From Caldifarciminota bacterium (GTDB taxonomy: Bacteria; Hydrothermota; Hydrothermia; B15-G9; WFZT01), in contig WFZT01000117.1 in NCBI GenBank assembly GCA_015489415.1, forward strand, positions 1-35,432: a stretch of DNA of 35,432 bases, read 5' to 3'. A program made the position numbers and the translations under genes. Every line of letters starts with the position of its first letter. Positions within the stretch are counted from its first letter, which is position 1. The notes under the pieces were generated by a model, which saw only the letters and a program-made list of their open reading frames with translations, made no database searches and had not been told where the DNA came from. This document shows positions 17,826 to 24,362 of this stretch, one piece after another.

Positions 17826-19649
17826 CTACAATTTAACCTCCAGACTCAACATAGGAATGGGATAATTTATTGAGCCAGGATTGGGTTTTTTAGAAAGTAA
17901 GTTAAAAACACCCATGTAAAGCGTCGCTGGATGCCCCTTCAAATGGAAGTTTTTTGTAACCATTATATCAGTCCTGAAGTATGGGGCCTCACTCCCTCCT
18001 TTAAATAGATGGAGCGGAAATCTTTTGGTAATTCTCATGGTCAAATGTGTACTATTATTCCACCGGTGTAACAAAAAAGCATCAACATTTAAGCCATAGT
18101 TCCATGGCGGAACATACGAATACATTCCCCAAATACCAGCCTGAAGTTTTGTCCTCCTGCTTAACCCCCAGTTAAATTTCTGATACACTCCAAAACCTCT
18201 TGTGGAATCAGTAATGTCTCTTCTATAAAAGAAATAGAGCGACATGTCTTTCGTTTTCATATTTAGAATACCATACGCAATGCGGGAAAATTTGTCACAT
18301 CTTCTCTGAAAGGGGTCATATTCTTTTATGAGTGCAAAGAATTGATTGGTTATACCAGATGAAAGGTAAATTTTCATCGGAGATGAAAAATCAAGAGACA
18401 ATTTTATCCCGGGATAGAAGGAATCGAACTCAATAGTCGAATCTCTTTTCATAAATGCACTTCGATAGGACATTTTATAAAAAATGCCGTCTATGTAGGG
18501 CTTAACTGAGAGATTCCATAATTTTTCATTTTCCCATACCCTTAAAAACACGGAATTTCTCTTGTACATACCAGTTTCAGTAATCTCACCTGAAGGAGTG
18601 CCTACAAGCTCAGTGTGTTTGTAAAATTCACCCACAAAATTTGTCCTGATAGAGAGCAAGCCCGAATTGTAGTGAACACCGGCAACATAGTTGTAGGCTT
18701 TTTCGATTAAAATATATTGATCACGGTTATAAAAACCCACAGCGAGATAATATGTGAGGTTATTCCTGGATAGTTTTACACCCGCATCAAAAATTTTTGT
18801 AGCTTCAGGTTCAAGAATACCTTTAAGGGAAGAAACCTCTGCTAAAGTAAAACCTGAGAATACAGCGTTTTTATACGATCTTTTCAAAAAGAGGTCCAGA
18901 TGAGTTACGTTACCTTTTCCTTTTGAAAGTAGCAGAATGACCGGAGTAAGACTATACACCTGAATACCATAGGCGTAGTAGGATTTCCCGTTTGTTAAGC
19001 TAAAAGTTCCAAATGGATCAATATAAAGAACCTTCTCTCTTTTACTCCCTGGTAACTGGACATTCACTTGAGAGGACACTGACCACCCATTTTCAAGAGG
19101 AATGTCAAGGAGTGAAAACTCCATGTCCCTGATAAGAGGCAAAGGAACGAGAGGACGTGGATAAACTGGAAATACAAGCAAAGGTATTCCATCTATTAAA
19201 AGAGCGTTCTCATCAGGATGCCCCAGTGCCGCTGAATAATCAAGGTCATTATTCTCAATTTCATCGTAAGGTGACACAAGGACAAAAGGAAGATATTTGG
19301 CCACCAGAACCGGATCGTGAAACATTGGAACAGGGGTCAGCGATAAATTTTTGCGGCTCAAATCGAAATTACCCCCTCCACTCCCTCTCGTCGATACTGT
19401 TACCACAGAATCAACGTGATAAATTTCTGGAACAAGTAAAATACTGTCACCTTTAAAGAGAGTGTCCACTTTCTGATAACCATACGCTAATAGCTCTACT
19501 CGGTGCCATCCAGAGGGTATATTCACGCGAATACATGAATCATTTTCCAATCTGTACACTTTCCCATCAATTTTCACAATACCTTTATTAACTCCAGCAC
19601 AACATACGGTAAAAGTCAATAAAAATTGAAACAGCAGGCTACTTATCAT
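17826..19649 (-). CDS. TonB-receptor-like outer-membrane protein, paralog 1
   Basis: A 607-residue protein with the same plan as its downstream paralog: signal peptide (MISSLLFQFLLTFTVCCAG), a PEGA-like domain (VNIPSGWHRVELLAYGYQK), a serine/glycine patch (VSTRGSGGGNF) that may be a TonB-box/linker region, a plug-like block (SAALGHPDENALLIDGIP, PLPLIRDMEFSLLDIP) and a barrel-like C-terminal half ending SLEVKL. The paralogs align over their whole length by eye, so the pair arose by tandem duplication and has since diverged clearly. It follows the lipoprotein gene by 5 bases, so the three genes form one operon. The transported substrate cannot be inferred. Confidence 0.7.
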   Translation of the reverse strand: MISSLLFQFLLTFTVCCAGVNKGIVKIDGKVYRLENDSCIRVNIPSGWHRVELLAYGYQKVDTLFKGDSILLVPEIYHVDSVVTVSTRGSGGGNFDLSRKNLSLTPVPMFHDPVLVAKYLPFVLVSPYDEIENNDLDYSAALGHPDENALLIDGIPLLVFPVYPRPLVPLPLIRDMEFSLLDIPLENGWSVSSQVNVQLPGSKREKVLYIDPFGTFSLTNGKSYYAYGIQVYSLTPVILLLSKGKGNVTHLDLFLKRSYKNAVFSGFTLAEVSSLKGILEPEATKIFDAGVKLSRNNLTYYLAVGFYNRDQYILIEKAYNYVAGVHYNSGLLSIRTNFVGEFYKHTELVGTPSGEITETGMYKRNSVFLRVWENEKLWNLSVKPYIDGIFYKMSYRSAFMKRDSTIEFDSFYPGIKLSLDFSSPMKIYLSSGITNQFFALIKEYDPFQRRCDKFSRIAYGILNMKTKDMSLYFFYRRDITDSTRGFGVYQKFNWGLSRRTKLQAGIWGMYSYVPPWNYGLNVDAFLLHRWNNSTHLTMRITKRFPLHLFKGGSEAPYFRTDIMVTKNFHLKGHPATLYMGVFNLLSKKPNPGSINYPIPMLSLEVKL

Positions 19650-19654
19650 AATTG

Positions 19655-20626
19655 CTATCGAGCGAAAGGAATATCAACATACACCCATGCCCTGAAATTG
19701 GATTGATAAGTATAAAATAATCCTAAACAACAAGTTCTAAAATATCCCACATAGTCATCCCCACCCCTGAAAGGACCATCATCCTCCATGATAATGTATT
19801 CAAACGTATCTGAAACAACGGAATGATAATAAACTCTCCTATAAAATCCTTCCCAATAATTGCAGTGATTATCATTGCAGCAACTTGGATACCATATGTT
19901 AGGTTGGTTAACTTCTGTAAAATCGGTTATATCTACTTCAGGCCTACCCACATTTTTCACTTTTACATAAATCTCCATATCATTACATCCAAAAAACAGA
20001 ACTGGATCGTAGCATCTGCCAATGTATAGACCTTCAATAAATGGAATTAACCAGAAATTCTGTAAATTCTCTCTGTCTCGAGAATCCCCTATCTTCTCCA
20101 AAGAAATCAATGGTACAGTGTCTCCTTCCCACCACTCTGGAGATAATACCACTATCGGGTACTTATTAAAATCATCTACAGGAATAGTTTTTACTACCTT
20201 TCCGTTTTTGTATAAGGGGATTTCTTTTATCATTTCCTCATCAATCATAGGATCGAATGTGAAATATGGTTCCACTTCGTCTTTTTCCCACATGGTGAAC
20301 CATTCATTTCGAATGAAGAGGATGAAAGAATCATTCGGTAAGACCGTTTTAATATCATTAACAGGCACACCATTACGGATTAAATAATTTCTCACTTTAT
20401 CAAAAGAAACCTTTCTTTCGGTACCTATATCAGTAAGATAAAACATCTTACGAATTTCTTTACTGCGTATCGTAGCAATTGACAACTCTCGAGTTATTGA
20501 ATCAAGCATAGAATAAACAATCCTGTATGTTTTATCCTCTTTATAGCTATCATTCACGAATTTCCCACCTTTATCGCATGATACATTTATCATGATAACC
20601 ATCAATATTAGAACTAACTTTTTCAT
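19655..20626 (-). CDS. Predicted lipoprotein, cysteine-rich, unknown family
   Basis: A 323-residue protein with a lipoprotein signal peptide (MKKLVLILMVIMINVSC; lipobox ending in Cys17), so it is probably anchored in the outer or cytoplasmic membrane. I do not recognise the family. The central part is acidic and rich in Trp/Tyr (EPYFTFDPMIDEEM, LSPEWWEGDTVP). The C-terminal third has clustered cysteines (SCCNDNHC and TCCLG) that could form disulfides outside the cytoplasm. The ATG has a strong AAAGGAGGTC and the promoter listed at 20644-20672. It is first in an operon with the two receptor-like barrels, a lipoprotein-plus-receptor layout reminiscent of SusD/SusC, but it is too short and too different to be SusD. 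Confidence 0.65.
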   Translation of the reverse strand: MKKLVLILMVIMINVSCDKGGKFVNDSYKEDKTYRIVYSMLDSITRELSIATIRSKEIRKMFYLTDIGTERKVSFDKVRNYLIRNGVPVNDIKTVLPNDSFILFIRNEWFTMWEKDEVEPYFTFDPMIDEEMIKEIPLYKNGKVVKTIPVDDFNKYPIVVLSPEWWEGDTVPLISLEKIGDSRDRENLQNFWLIPFIEGLYIGRCYDPVLFFGCNDMEIYVKVKNVGRPEVDITDFTEVNQPNIWYPSCCNDNHCNYWEGFYRRVYYHSVVSDTFEYIIMEDDGPFRGGDDYVGYFRTCCLGLFYTYQSNFRAWVYVDIPFAR

Positions 20627-20643
20627 TGTAAGACCTCCTTTTT

Positions 20644-20672
20644 ATTATATCAATATGCAATTTTTATGCCAC
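20644..20672 (-). promoter_or_regulatory. Promoter of the lipoprotein-receptor operon
   Basis: On the minus strand GTGGCA (20667-20672), 17 bases, then TATAAT (20644-20649), followed directly by AAAAAGGAGG and the ATG. Upstream lie the inverted repeats at 20747-20911, possible operators. Confidence 0.65.
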
Positions 20673-20746
20673 AAAATCACACATTTCTCAAAAATGGCTT
20701 GATTCAACGGTTTTTCGGGATTTTTGAATTATGAGGAAGTTTGCAA

Positions 20747-20769
20747 AGTGTAAACTGATAGTTTACACT
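20747..20769. promoter_or_regulatory. Inverted repeat AGTGTAAACT, possible operator
   Basis: AGTGTAAACT, spacer GAT, AGTTTACACT: a perfect 10-bp inverted repeat. A related copy lies at 20888-20911 and a half site (AGTTTACAGT) near 20830. A half site TGTGTAAACTAA also covers the predicted -10 of the gene at 29246. This is the pattern of a dimeric regulator site; the regulator is unknown. Confidence 0.5.
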
Positions 20770-20887
20770 CATTTGTTATCGAACGCACGAAAATCTTGGT
20801 AATAACAAGACTTACGTGTGTCAACTACCAGTTTACAGTACTTTTGTACTATTTCTGGATTTTTCTAAGTATTTCTGCGGGTTTTCG

Positions 20888-20911
20888 TATGTAAACTAAG
20901 GAGTTTACATA
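20888..20911. promoter_or_regulatory. Inverted repeat TATGTAAACT, possible operator
   Basis: TATGTAAACT, spacer AAGG, AGTTTACATA: a perfect 10-bp inverted repeat. It shares the GTAAACT/AGTTTAC core of the repeat at 20747 but has a four-base rather than a three-base centre. Confidence 0.5.
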
Positions 20912-21054
20912 GGTCTAAAATCGGGCTAATCCGTCACGGGAAACATGATGAAGTTAAAGATGACAAGGTCCCATTTATATTAGGGAGGCTAAATTTGAAC
21001 GGATAGAAAGTTTTGTTATATACTACTGTTAGTGGAGAGGTTTTATTTTAATGA

Positions 21055-21085
21055 GGGAGGGGCGGCCCGAAGGGCCGCCCCTCCC
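21055..21085. repeat. 14-bp perfect hairpin after citrate synthase gene
   Basis: GGGAGGGGCGGCCC, loop GAA, and its exact complement. It lies about 30 bases past the citrate synthase stop on the minus strand, so it may be its terminator, although only A/T-mixed sequence and no U-run follows. It belongs to the same class as the hairpins at 12685, 26544 and 34683. Confidence 0.7.
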
Positions 21086-21116
21086 CCTAAATTCTAACAC
21101 ACCTAAAATTTCAACC

Positions 21117-22433
21117 TTATGCTTCAGCGTCAGGTAGCTTGTCCAGATTCTCCTTGAGCCACCTCGTTGTAATGGACTTGGGCCTTTCGATTGGTAATCC
21201 GTAAGCCCTTGTGATAATCGCCTGGGCTGTCAGACCGAGTGACCTCGATACACCAAAGAATACGGTGTAGAAGTCGTACTCTTTGACGCCATAGTGCCAG
21301 AGCAGCACACCGGAATGTGCATCTACGTTCGGCCATGGATCCTTAACCTTACCGAGCTGCTTCAAGATCGGAGGCACTACCTCATAAAGCAGGCTCACGA
21401 TCTTAAAGAGCTCATCATCCGGCATGTACTTGAGAGCAAACTCTCTTTCTGCAGTGTATCTTGGGTCTGTGACTCTAAGGACTGCGTGACCGTAGCCCGG
21501 AATCACCTGCCCACTGTTCAGTGTATCCCAGACAAACTGCTCAAGCTGCTCTTTTGTTGGAAGGCCACCAAATTTGGCTCTTAAAGCCTGTATCCAGCGG
21601 AGTGTCTCCTGATTTGCAAGACCGTGAAGTGGTCCTGCAAGACCGTTCATTGCAGCAGAGACTGAGTAATAAAGGTCTGAAAGTGCTGAATTTACCACCA
21701 AATTGGTGTGAGCACTGACATTTCCACCTTCATGATCGGCATGAAGCACAAGATAAAGCCTCATGAGCTCGTAAAACTCTTCATTATCAATCCCGAGCAT
21801 GTGACCAAAGTTGGCCGCCCAGTCAAGGTCCTTTCTGTAATCAAGCTTTGTGTCTCCCTTGTAAGTTCTCCTATAAATGTAGGAAGCAATAACCGGGAGC
21901 CTTGAAAGAAGAGTTATTCCATCCTCAAAGGTGGCATCCCAGTATTCTGTCTTTTTCATTCCCTCTTCGTATCTCTTGCGGAAGACAGAGTCATTCTCGT
22001 TGGCGAGAATAGCCATGGAAAACTGGACCATCGGGTGTGTTTCTTTTGGAAGGGAATCAATTACTTTGAAAACGTAATCGGGCACTTCTGCCCTTTTGTG
22101 AAATTCTTCTGTGATCTCCTTCACATCTTCTTCTGTCGGAATTTCACCGGTAAGAAGGAGATACCAGATACCCTCTGGAAGAGGTTCACCATCAGGTTTT
22201 GCCTTAGGGAGGAGCTTCCTCACCTCTGGAATTGTGTAACCTCTGAACTTCACTCCCTCCATGGGGAAAACTTCGGAGGTGTCGCAAACCAGAGCCTTGA
22301 GACCTCTCATTCCACCGTAGGCATGGCCTACAGTGTCATCCATTAATTTCTTGTTACCGTACTTTTTCCTGATCTCGGTGATCTCGGCCCTCCATTGAGG
22401 GACAAGCTCAGCCAATTTTTCCTTGAGTTTCAT
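21117..22433 (-). CDS. gltA: Citrate synthase, eukaryote-like type
   Basis: A 438-residue citrate synthase that condenses oxaloacetate and acetyl-CoA. The catalytic residues are in place: His in GPLHGLANQE (about 268), His in GYGHAVLRVTDPR (about 314) and Asp in NVDAHSGVLL (about 369). The C-terminal motif GLPIERPKS is also present. The long N-terminus, GPLHGLANQE and FYTVFFGVSR resemble mitochondrial and certain bacterial (for example Geobacter-type) enzymes more than the hexameric E. coli type. AAGGAGG lies about 7 bases before the ATG. The gene stands alone with its own promoter (22468-22496). Gene symbol given for function; it could equally be called citA or cs. Confidence 0.95.
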   Translation of the reverse strand: MKLKEKLAELVPQWRAEITEIRKKYGNKKLMDDTVGHAYGGMRGLKALVCDTSEVFPMEGVKFRGYTIPEVRKLLPKAKPDGEPLPEGIWYLLLTGEIPTEEDVKEITEEFHKRAEVPDYVFKVIDSLPKETHPMVQFSMAILANENDSVFRKRYEEGMKKTEYWDATFEDGITLLSRLPVIASYIYRRTYKGDTKLDYRKDLDWAANFGHMLGIDNEEFYELMRLYLVLHADHEGGNVSAHTNLVVNSALSDLYYSVSAAMNGLAGPLHGLANQETLRWIQALRAKFGGLPTKEQLEQFVWDTLNSGQVIPGYGHAVLRVTDPRYTAEREFALKYMPDDELFKIVSLLYEVVPPILKQLGKVKDPWPNVDAHSGVLLWHYGVKEYDFYTVFFGVSRSLGLTAQAIITRAYGLPIERPKSITTRWLKENLDKLPDAEA

Positions 22434-22467
22434 TTTTTACCTCCTTGTAAAAGACGTTGTTAATTTA

Positions 22468-22496
22468 ATTTTATTGACACTTTGCAAAATCATCAA
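22468..22496 (-). promoter_or_regulatory. Citrate synthase promoter
   Basis: On the minus strand TTGATG (22491-22496), 17 bases, then TAAAAT (22468-22473). The leader of about 25-30 bases contains the AAGGAGG. Confidence 0.65.
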
Positions 22497-22618
22497 CTAT
22501 CACAATTGACTTAAATCTAAAATTAAAAAGATTGAAAATATTGTCATTTATGAAAGGTTTGGAAGGCCGCTGTCAGCTTACAGATATATTTTTACGCGTG
22601 ATACAGGTACTTACAACC

Positions 22619-22777
22619 GAGCCTGTTCGGAAATTCATTTTTCACATTTGAGAGGCAACTTTATCCAAGTTTACCTTCCACACCGGGAGATTGCTCATTT
22701 TGTGCGTGAAATATGTTGTCGCAAGTATCTAAGCGATGAGAGGAGTATTTTGAATCTGTGAATATTTGAACAGACTC
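22619..22777. repeat. 159-bp segment with 19-bp inverted ends
   Basis: The left end GAGCCTGTTCGGAAATTCA (22619-22637) and the complement of 22759-22777 (GAGTCTGTTCAAATATTCA) match at 15 of 19 positions. It has no coding frame and lies between the citrate synthase promoter and the sigma-factor gene. It resembles a degraded non-autonomous element. The core GTTCGGAAA is close to the GTTCGAAAA ends at 34125. A lone half end (AACCTGTTCAAAT, inverted) occurs near 24292. Confidence 0.45.
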
Positions 22778-22836
22778 ATCCTCACGATTAATTTCTGTCA
22801 AAGGTTGTAGAATTTACTTATCATGTAAACCAATTC

Positions 22837-23304
22837 ATGGGGAAGTTCGTCATTATGAATGAGATGAAATTCAGTGAGGACCAACTGGAAATGCTTCTGA
22901 ACTTTGGCTTCAGACTGTGTGGAAATCTGGATGATGCGCGTGATCTGGTTCAGGAAGCCATTTTCAGGCTCCTGAGAAAGCGGGATTCTGTTTCGAATCC
23001 CACTGCATACATAAGGAAAACCATGGTAAACCTTTTCATAGATGAAAGACGGAAGAAAATCATACCCCTGAATATCCGGGAGCTTCCTGAAGTTACCATT
23101 CCTGACAACACAAAAATTATCCATGTTCAGAATTGTCTCGATAAACTAACAAGGATTCAGCGGGTCGTGGTCGTTCTGTTTTATATGGAGGGATACAAAA
23201 CGTCCGAAATTGCCGGGGAGATTGGAATATCTCAGGGAACGGTGAAAACCCACCTTTTCAGGGCAAGAGAAAAACTTAGAAACTGTCTGGAGGGATATTT
23301 ATGA
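22837..23304 (+). CDS. ECF-type RNA polymerase sigma factor
   Basis: A 155-residue sigma-70 family protein of the extracytoplasmic-function type, with only regions 2 and 4. Region 2 is seen in DDARDLVQEAIFRLL with the following NPTAYIRKTMVNLFIDERR. Region 4 is LTRIQRVVVVLFYMEGYKTSEIAGEIGISQGTVKTH, written here as its two halves around the helix-turn-helix GEIGISQGTVKTHLFRAREK. The ATG at 22837 lacks a Shine-Dalgarno; the ATG at 22855 has GGGGAAG upstream and may be the true start. A weak CTGTCA/TATCAT promoter sits just upstream of 22837. It overlaps the anti-sigma gene by 4 bases (ATGA). Confidence 0.88.
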   Translation: MGKFVIMNEMKFSEDQLEMLLNFGFRLCGNLDDARDLVQEAIFRLLRKRDSVSNPTAYIRKTMVNLFIDERRKKIIPLNIRELPEVTIPDNTKIIHVQNCLDKLTRIQRVVVVLFYMEGYKTSEIAGEIGISQGTVKTHLFRAREKLRNCLEGYL

Positions 23305-23624
23305 ATTGCAGGGAAATTCAAGAAAAAATTGCGCTCTTTGAGGAATTAGACGAAAAAGAGAGGAAACTCGTACTTGAGCACATAAAAGTTTGTGAGGAAT
23401 GTAGAAGGTTCTACAGAGAGGAAAAGAAATTGAGGGAAACTCTGCGGATGGTAAGGGTTGAGAGGAAGTTAAGGGTGAGGAGGGTGGCCATCACTGCATT
23501 CGCAGTGATGGCCACCCTCCTCACACTGCTTCTGACGTTCAAACCCCACAAGGCTCAGTTTCATGAGCTTATCATCTCGGAGCAGAAAAACGCAGTTGTA
23601 AAGGTTTTAATAAACGGGAGGTAA
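23301..23624 (+). CDS. Anti-sigma factor, zinc-finger membrane type
   Basis: A 107-residue protein with the zinc-binding anti-sigma signature H27-x3-C31-x2-C34 (zf-HC2/ZAS type) in the cytoplasmic N-terminus. One membrane helix follows at about 62-80, then a short outside tail of 27 residues. It is translationally coupled to the ECF sigma gene and surely binds that sigma factor. It is odd in that the DNA for the helix is a perfect 23-bp inverted repeat (23475-23524). The outside tail is too small for a usual sensor domain, so the signal may come through another protein, perhaps the TonB-C protein next door. Confidence 0.85.
   Translation: MNCREIQEKIALFEELDEKERKLVLEHIKVCEECRRFYREEKKLRETLRMVRVERKLRVRRVAITAFAVMATLLTLLLTFKPHKAQFHELIISEQKNAVVKVLINGR
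23475..23524. repeat. 23-bp perfect palindrome inside the anti-sigma gene
   Basis: Two exact complementary 23-base arms (23475-23497 and 23502-23524) flank a four-base ATTC loop. It encodes residues around 59-75, the start and centre of the membrane helix. In mRNA this would be a long GC-rich stem within a coding region. Confidence 0.95.
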
Positions 23625-23627
23625 ATC

Positions 23628-24065
23628 ATGAGAAGGTCAGAAATTTTAGATGGAATCATTGTAGGACTCCTTGCCATCAATACAATTTTGCTCTTTTTGA
23701 TTTACACCGGACTCAGGAACAGCCCTTTAATGTCATCTACATCTGAACTCAGAGTAATGCAAACCACATCAAATTTAAACGGAGAATTTCCGAGGGTTAA
23801 GAATGCAGTGACTCCCGAGTATCCAGAGGAGGCACGTAAAAATGGATGGGAAGGCACGGTGATTATCAACACGCTTGTAGGGACAGACGGCCTTGTGAAA
23901 AAGGCTTTAGTGTTGAAATCCTCTGGATATCCCATTCTCGATAGTGCTGCAGTCAAGGCAGTAAGAAAATACACCTTTGAGCCCGGAAAAGATTCCACAG
24001 GCAAAGCTGTGCCAAAATGGGTCAAAATTCCTGTAATTTTCCGATTGAGGAATGGCACCTCCTGA
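23628..24065 (+). CDS. Short TonB C-terminal domain protein
   Basis: A 145-residue protein with an N-terminal membrane helix (about 9-29), a linker of only about 30 residues without the usual proline-rich stretch, and a TonB-C domain (about 61-142; PEYPEEARKNGWEGTVIIN, then AAVKAVRKYTFEP and VPKWVKIPVIFRL). TonB normally couples inner-membrane energy to outer-membrane receptors. With so short a linker this one may not span the periplasm, so a signalling or partner role near the membrane is possible. GGGAGGTAA precedes the ATG, 3 bases after the anti-sigma stop. It is the last gene of the sigma operon, ended by the terminator at 24163-24190. Confidence 0.85.
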   Translation: MRRSEILDGIIVGLLAINTILLFLIYTGLRNSPLMSSTSELRVMQTTSNLNGEFPRVKNAVTPEYPEEARKNGWEGTVIINTLVGTDGLVKKALVLKSSGYPILDSAAVKAVRKYTFEPGKDSTGKAVPKWVKIPVIFRLRNGTS

Positions 24066-24162
24066 GAATGCAAATGAGATGGTAGTATTAATCGGGATCA
24101 GAAACTGCGAATTTATTTTTCAAAAATTGCAGATATTTAAATTATGTCAGCCATGAACTTAG

Positions 24163-24190
24163 AAACTACTCTTACATAGAGTGGTTTTTT
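24163..24190 (+). terminator. Intrinsic terminator of the sigma/anti-sigma/TonB operon
   Basis: The stem ACTACTCT/AGAGTGGT (one G-U pair, extendable by two A-T pairs) with loop TACAT is followed by six T. It lies about 100 bases after the TonB-C stop. Confidence 0.75.
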
Positions 24191-24362
24191 CATTAACTGT
24201 CTGCGAGCTTCACTGAACGTCATAATAAAGATTGACTTTTTACATGTCCTGCAGAATTCCTCATCTCATACTTACATATGCGAAATAGGATTTGAACAGG
24301 TTCATTATATTCTGGAATTCACTAATATAAAAGTGTAAAATTTATGAAAGGAGGTAAGGGGA

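Larger units (their letters stand above)
20673..21116. other. Gene-free spacer between lipoprotein operon and citrate synthase end
   Basis: There is no coding frame of note. It holds the two GTAAACT inverted repeats, a half site near 20830 and a weak plus-strand promoter-like pair (TTGAAC at 20996, 16 bases, TATATA) about 40 bases before the 14-bp hairpin at 21055-21085. A short plus-strand transcript is conceivable but not supported beyond this. Confidence 0.5.

Noticed and set aside
20740-20915. CRISPR remnant
   Set aside because: The repeated units are short inverted repeats with irregular spacing and differing flanks; no constant-length repeat/spacer pattern or cas gene.
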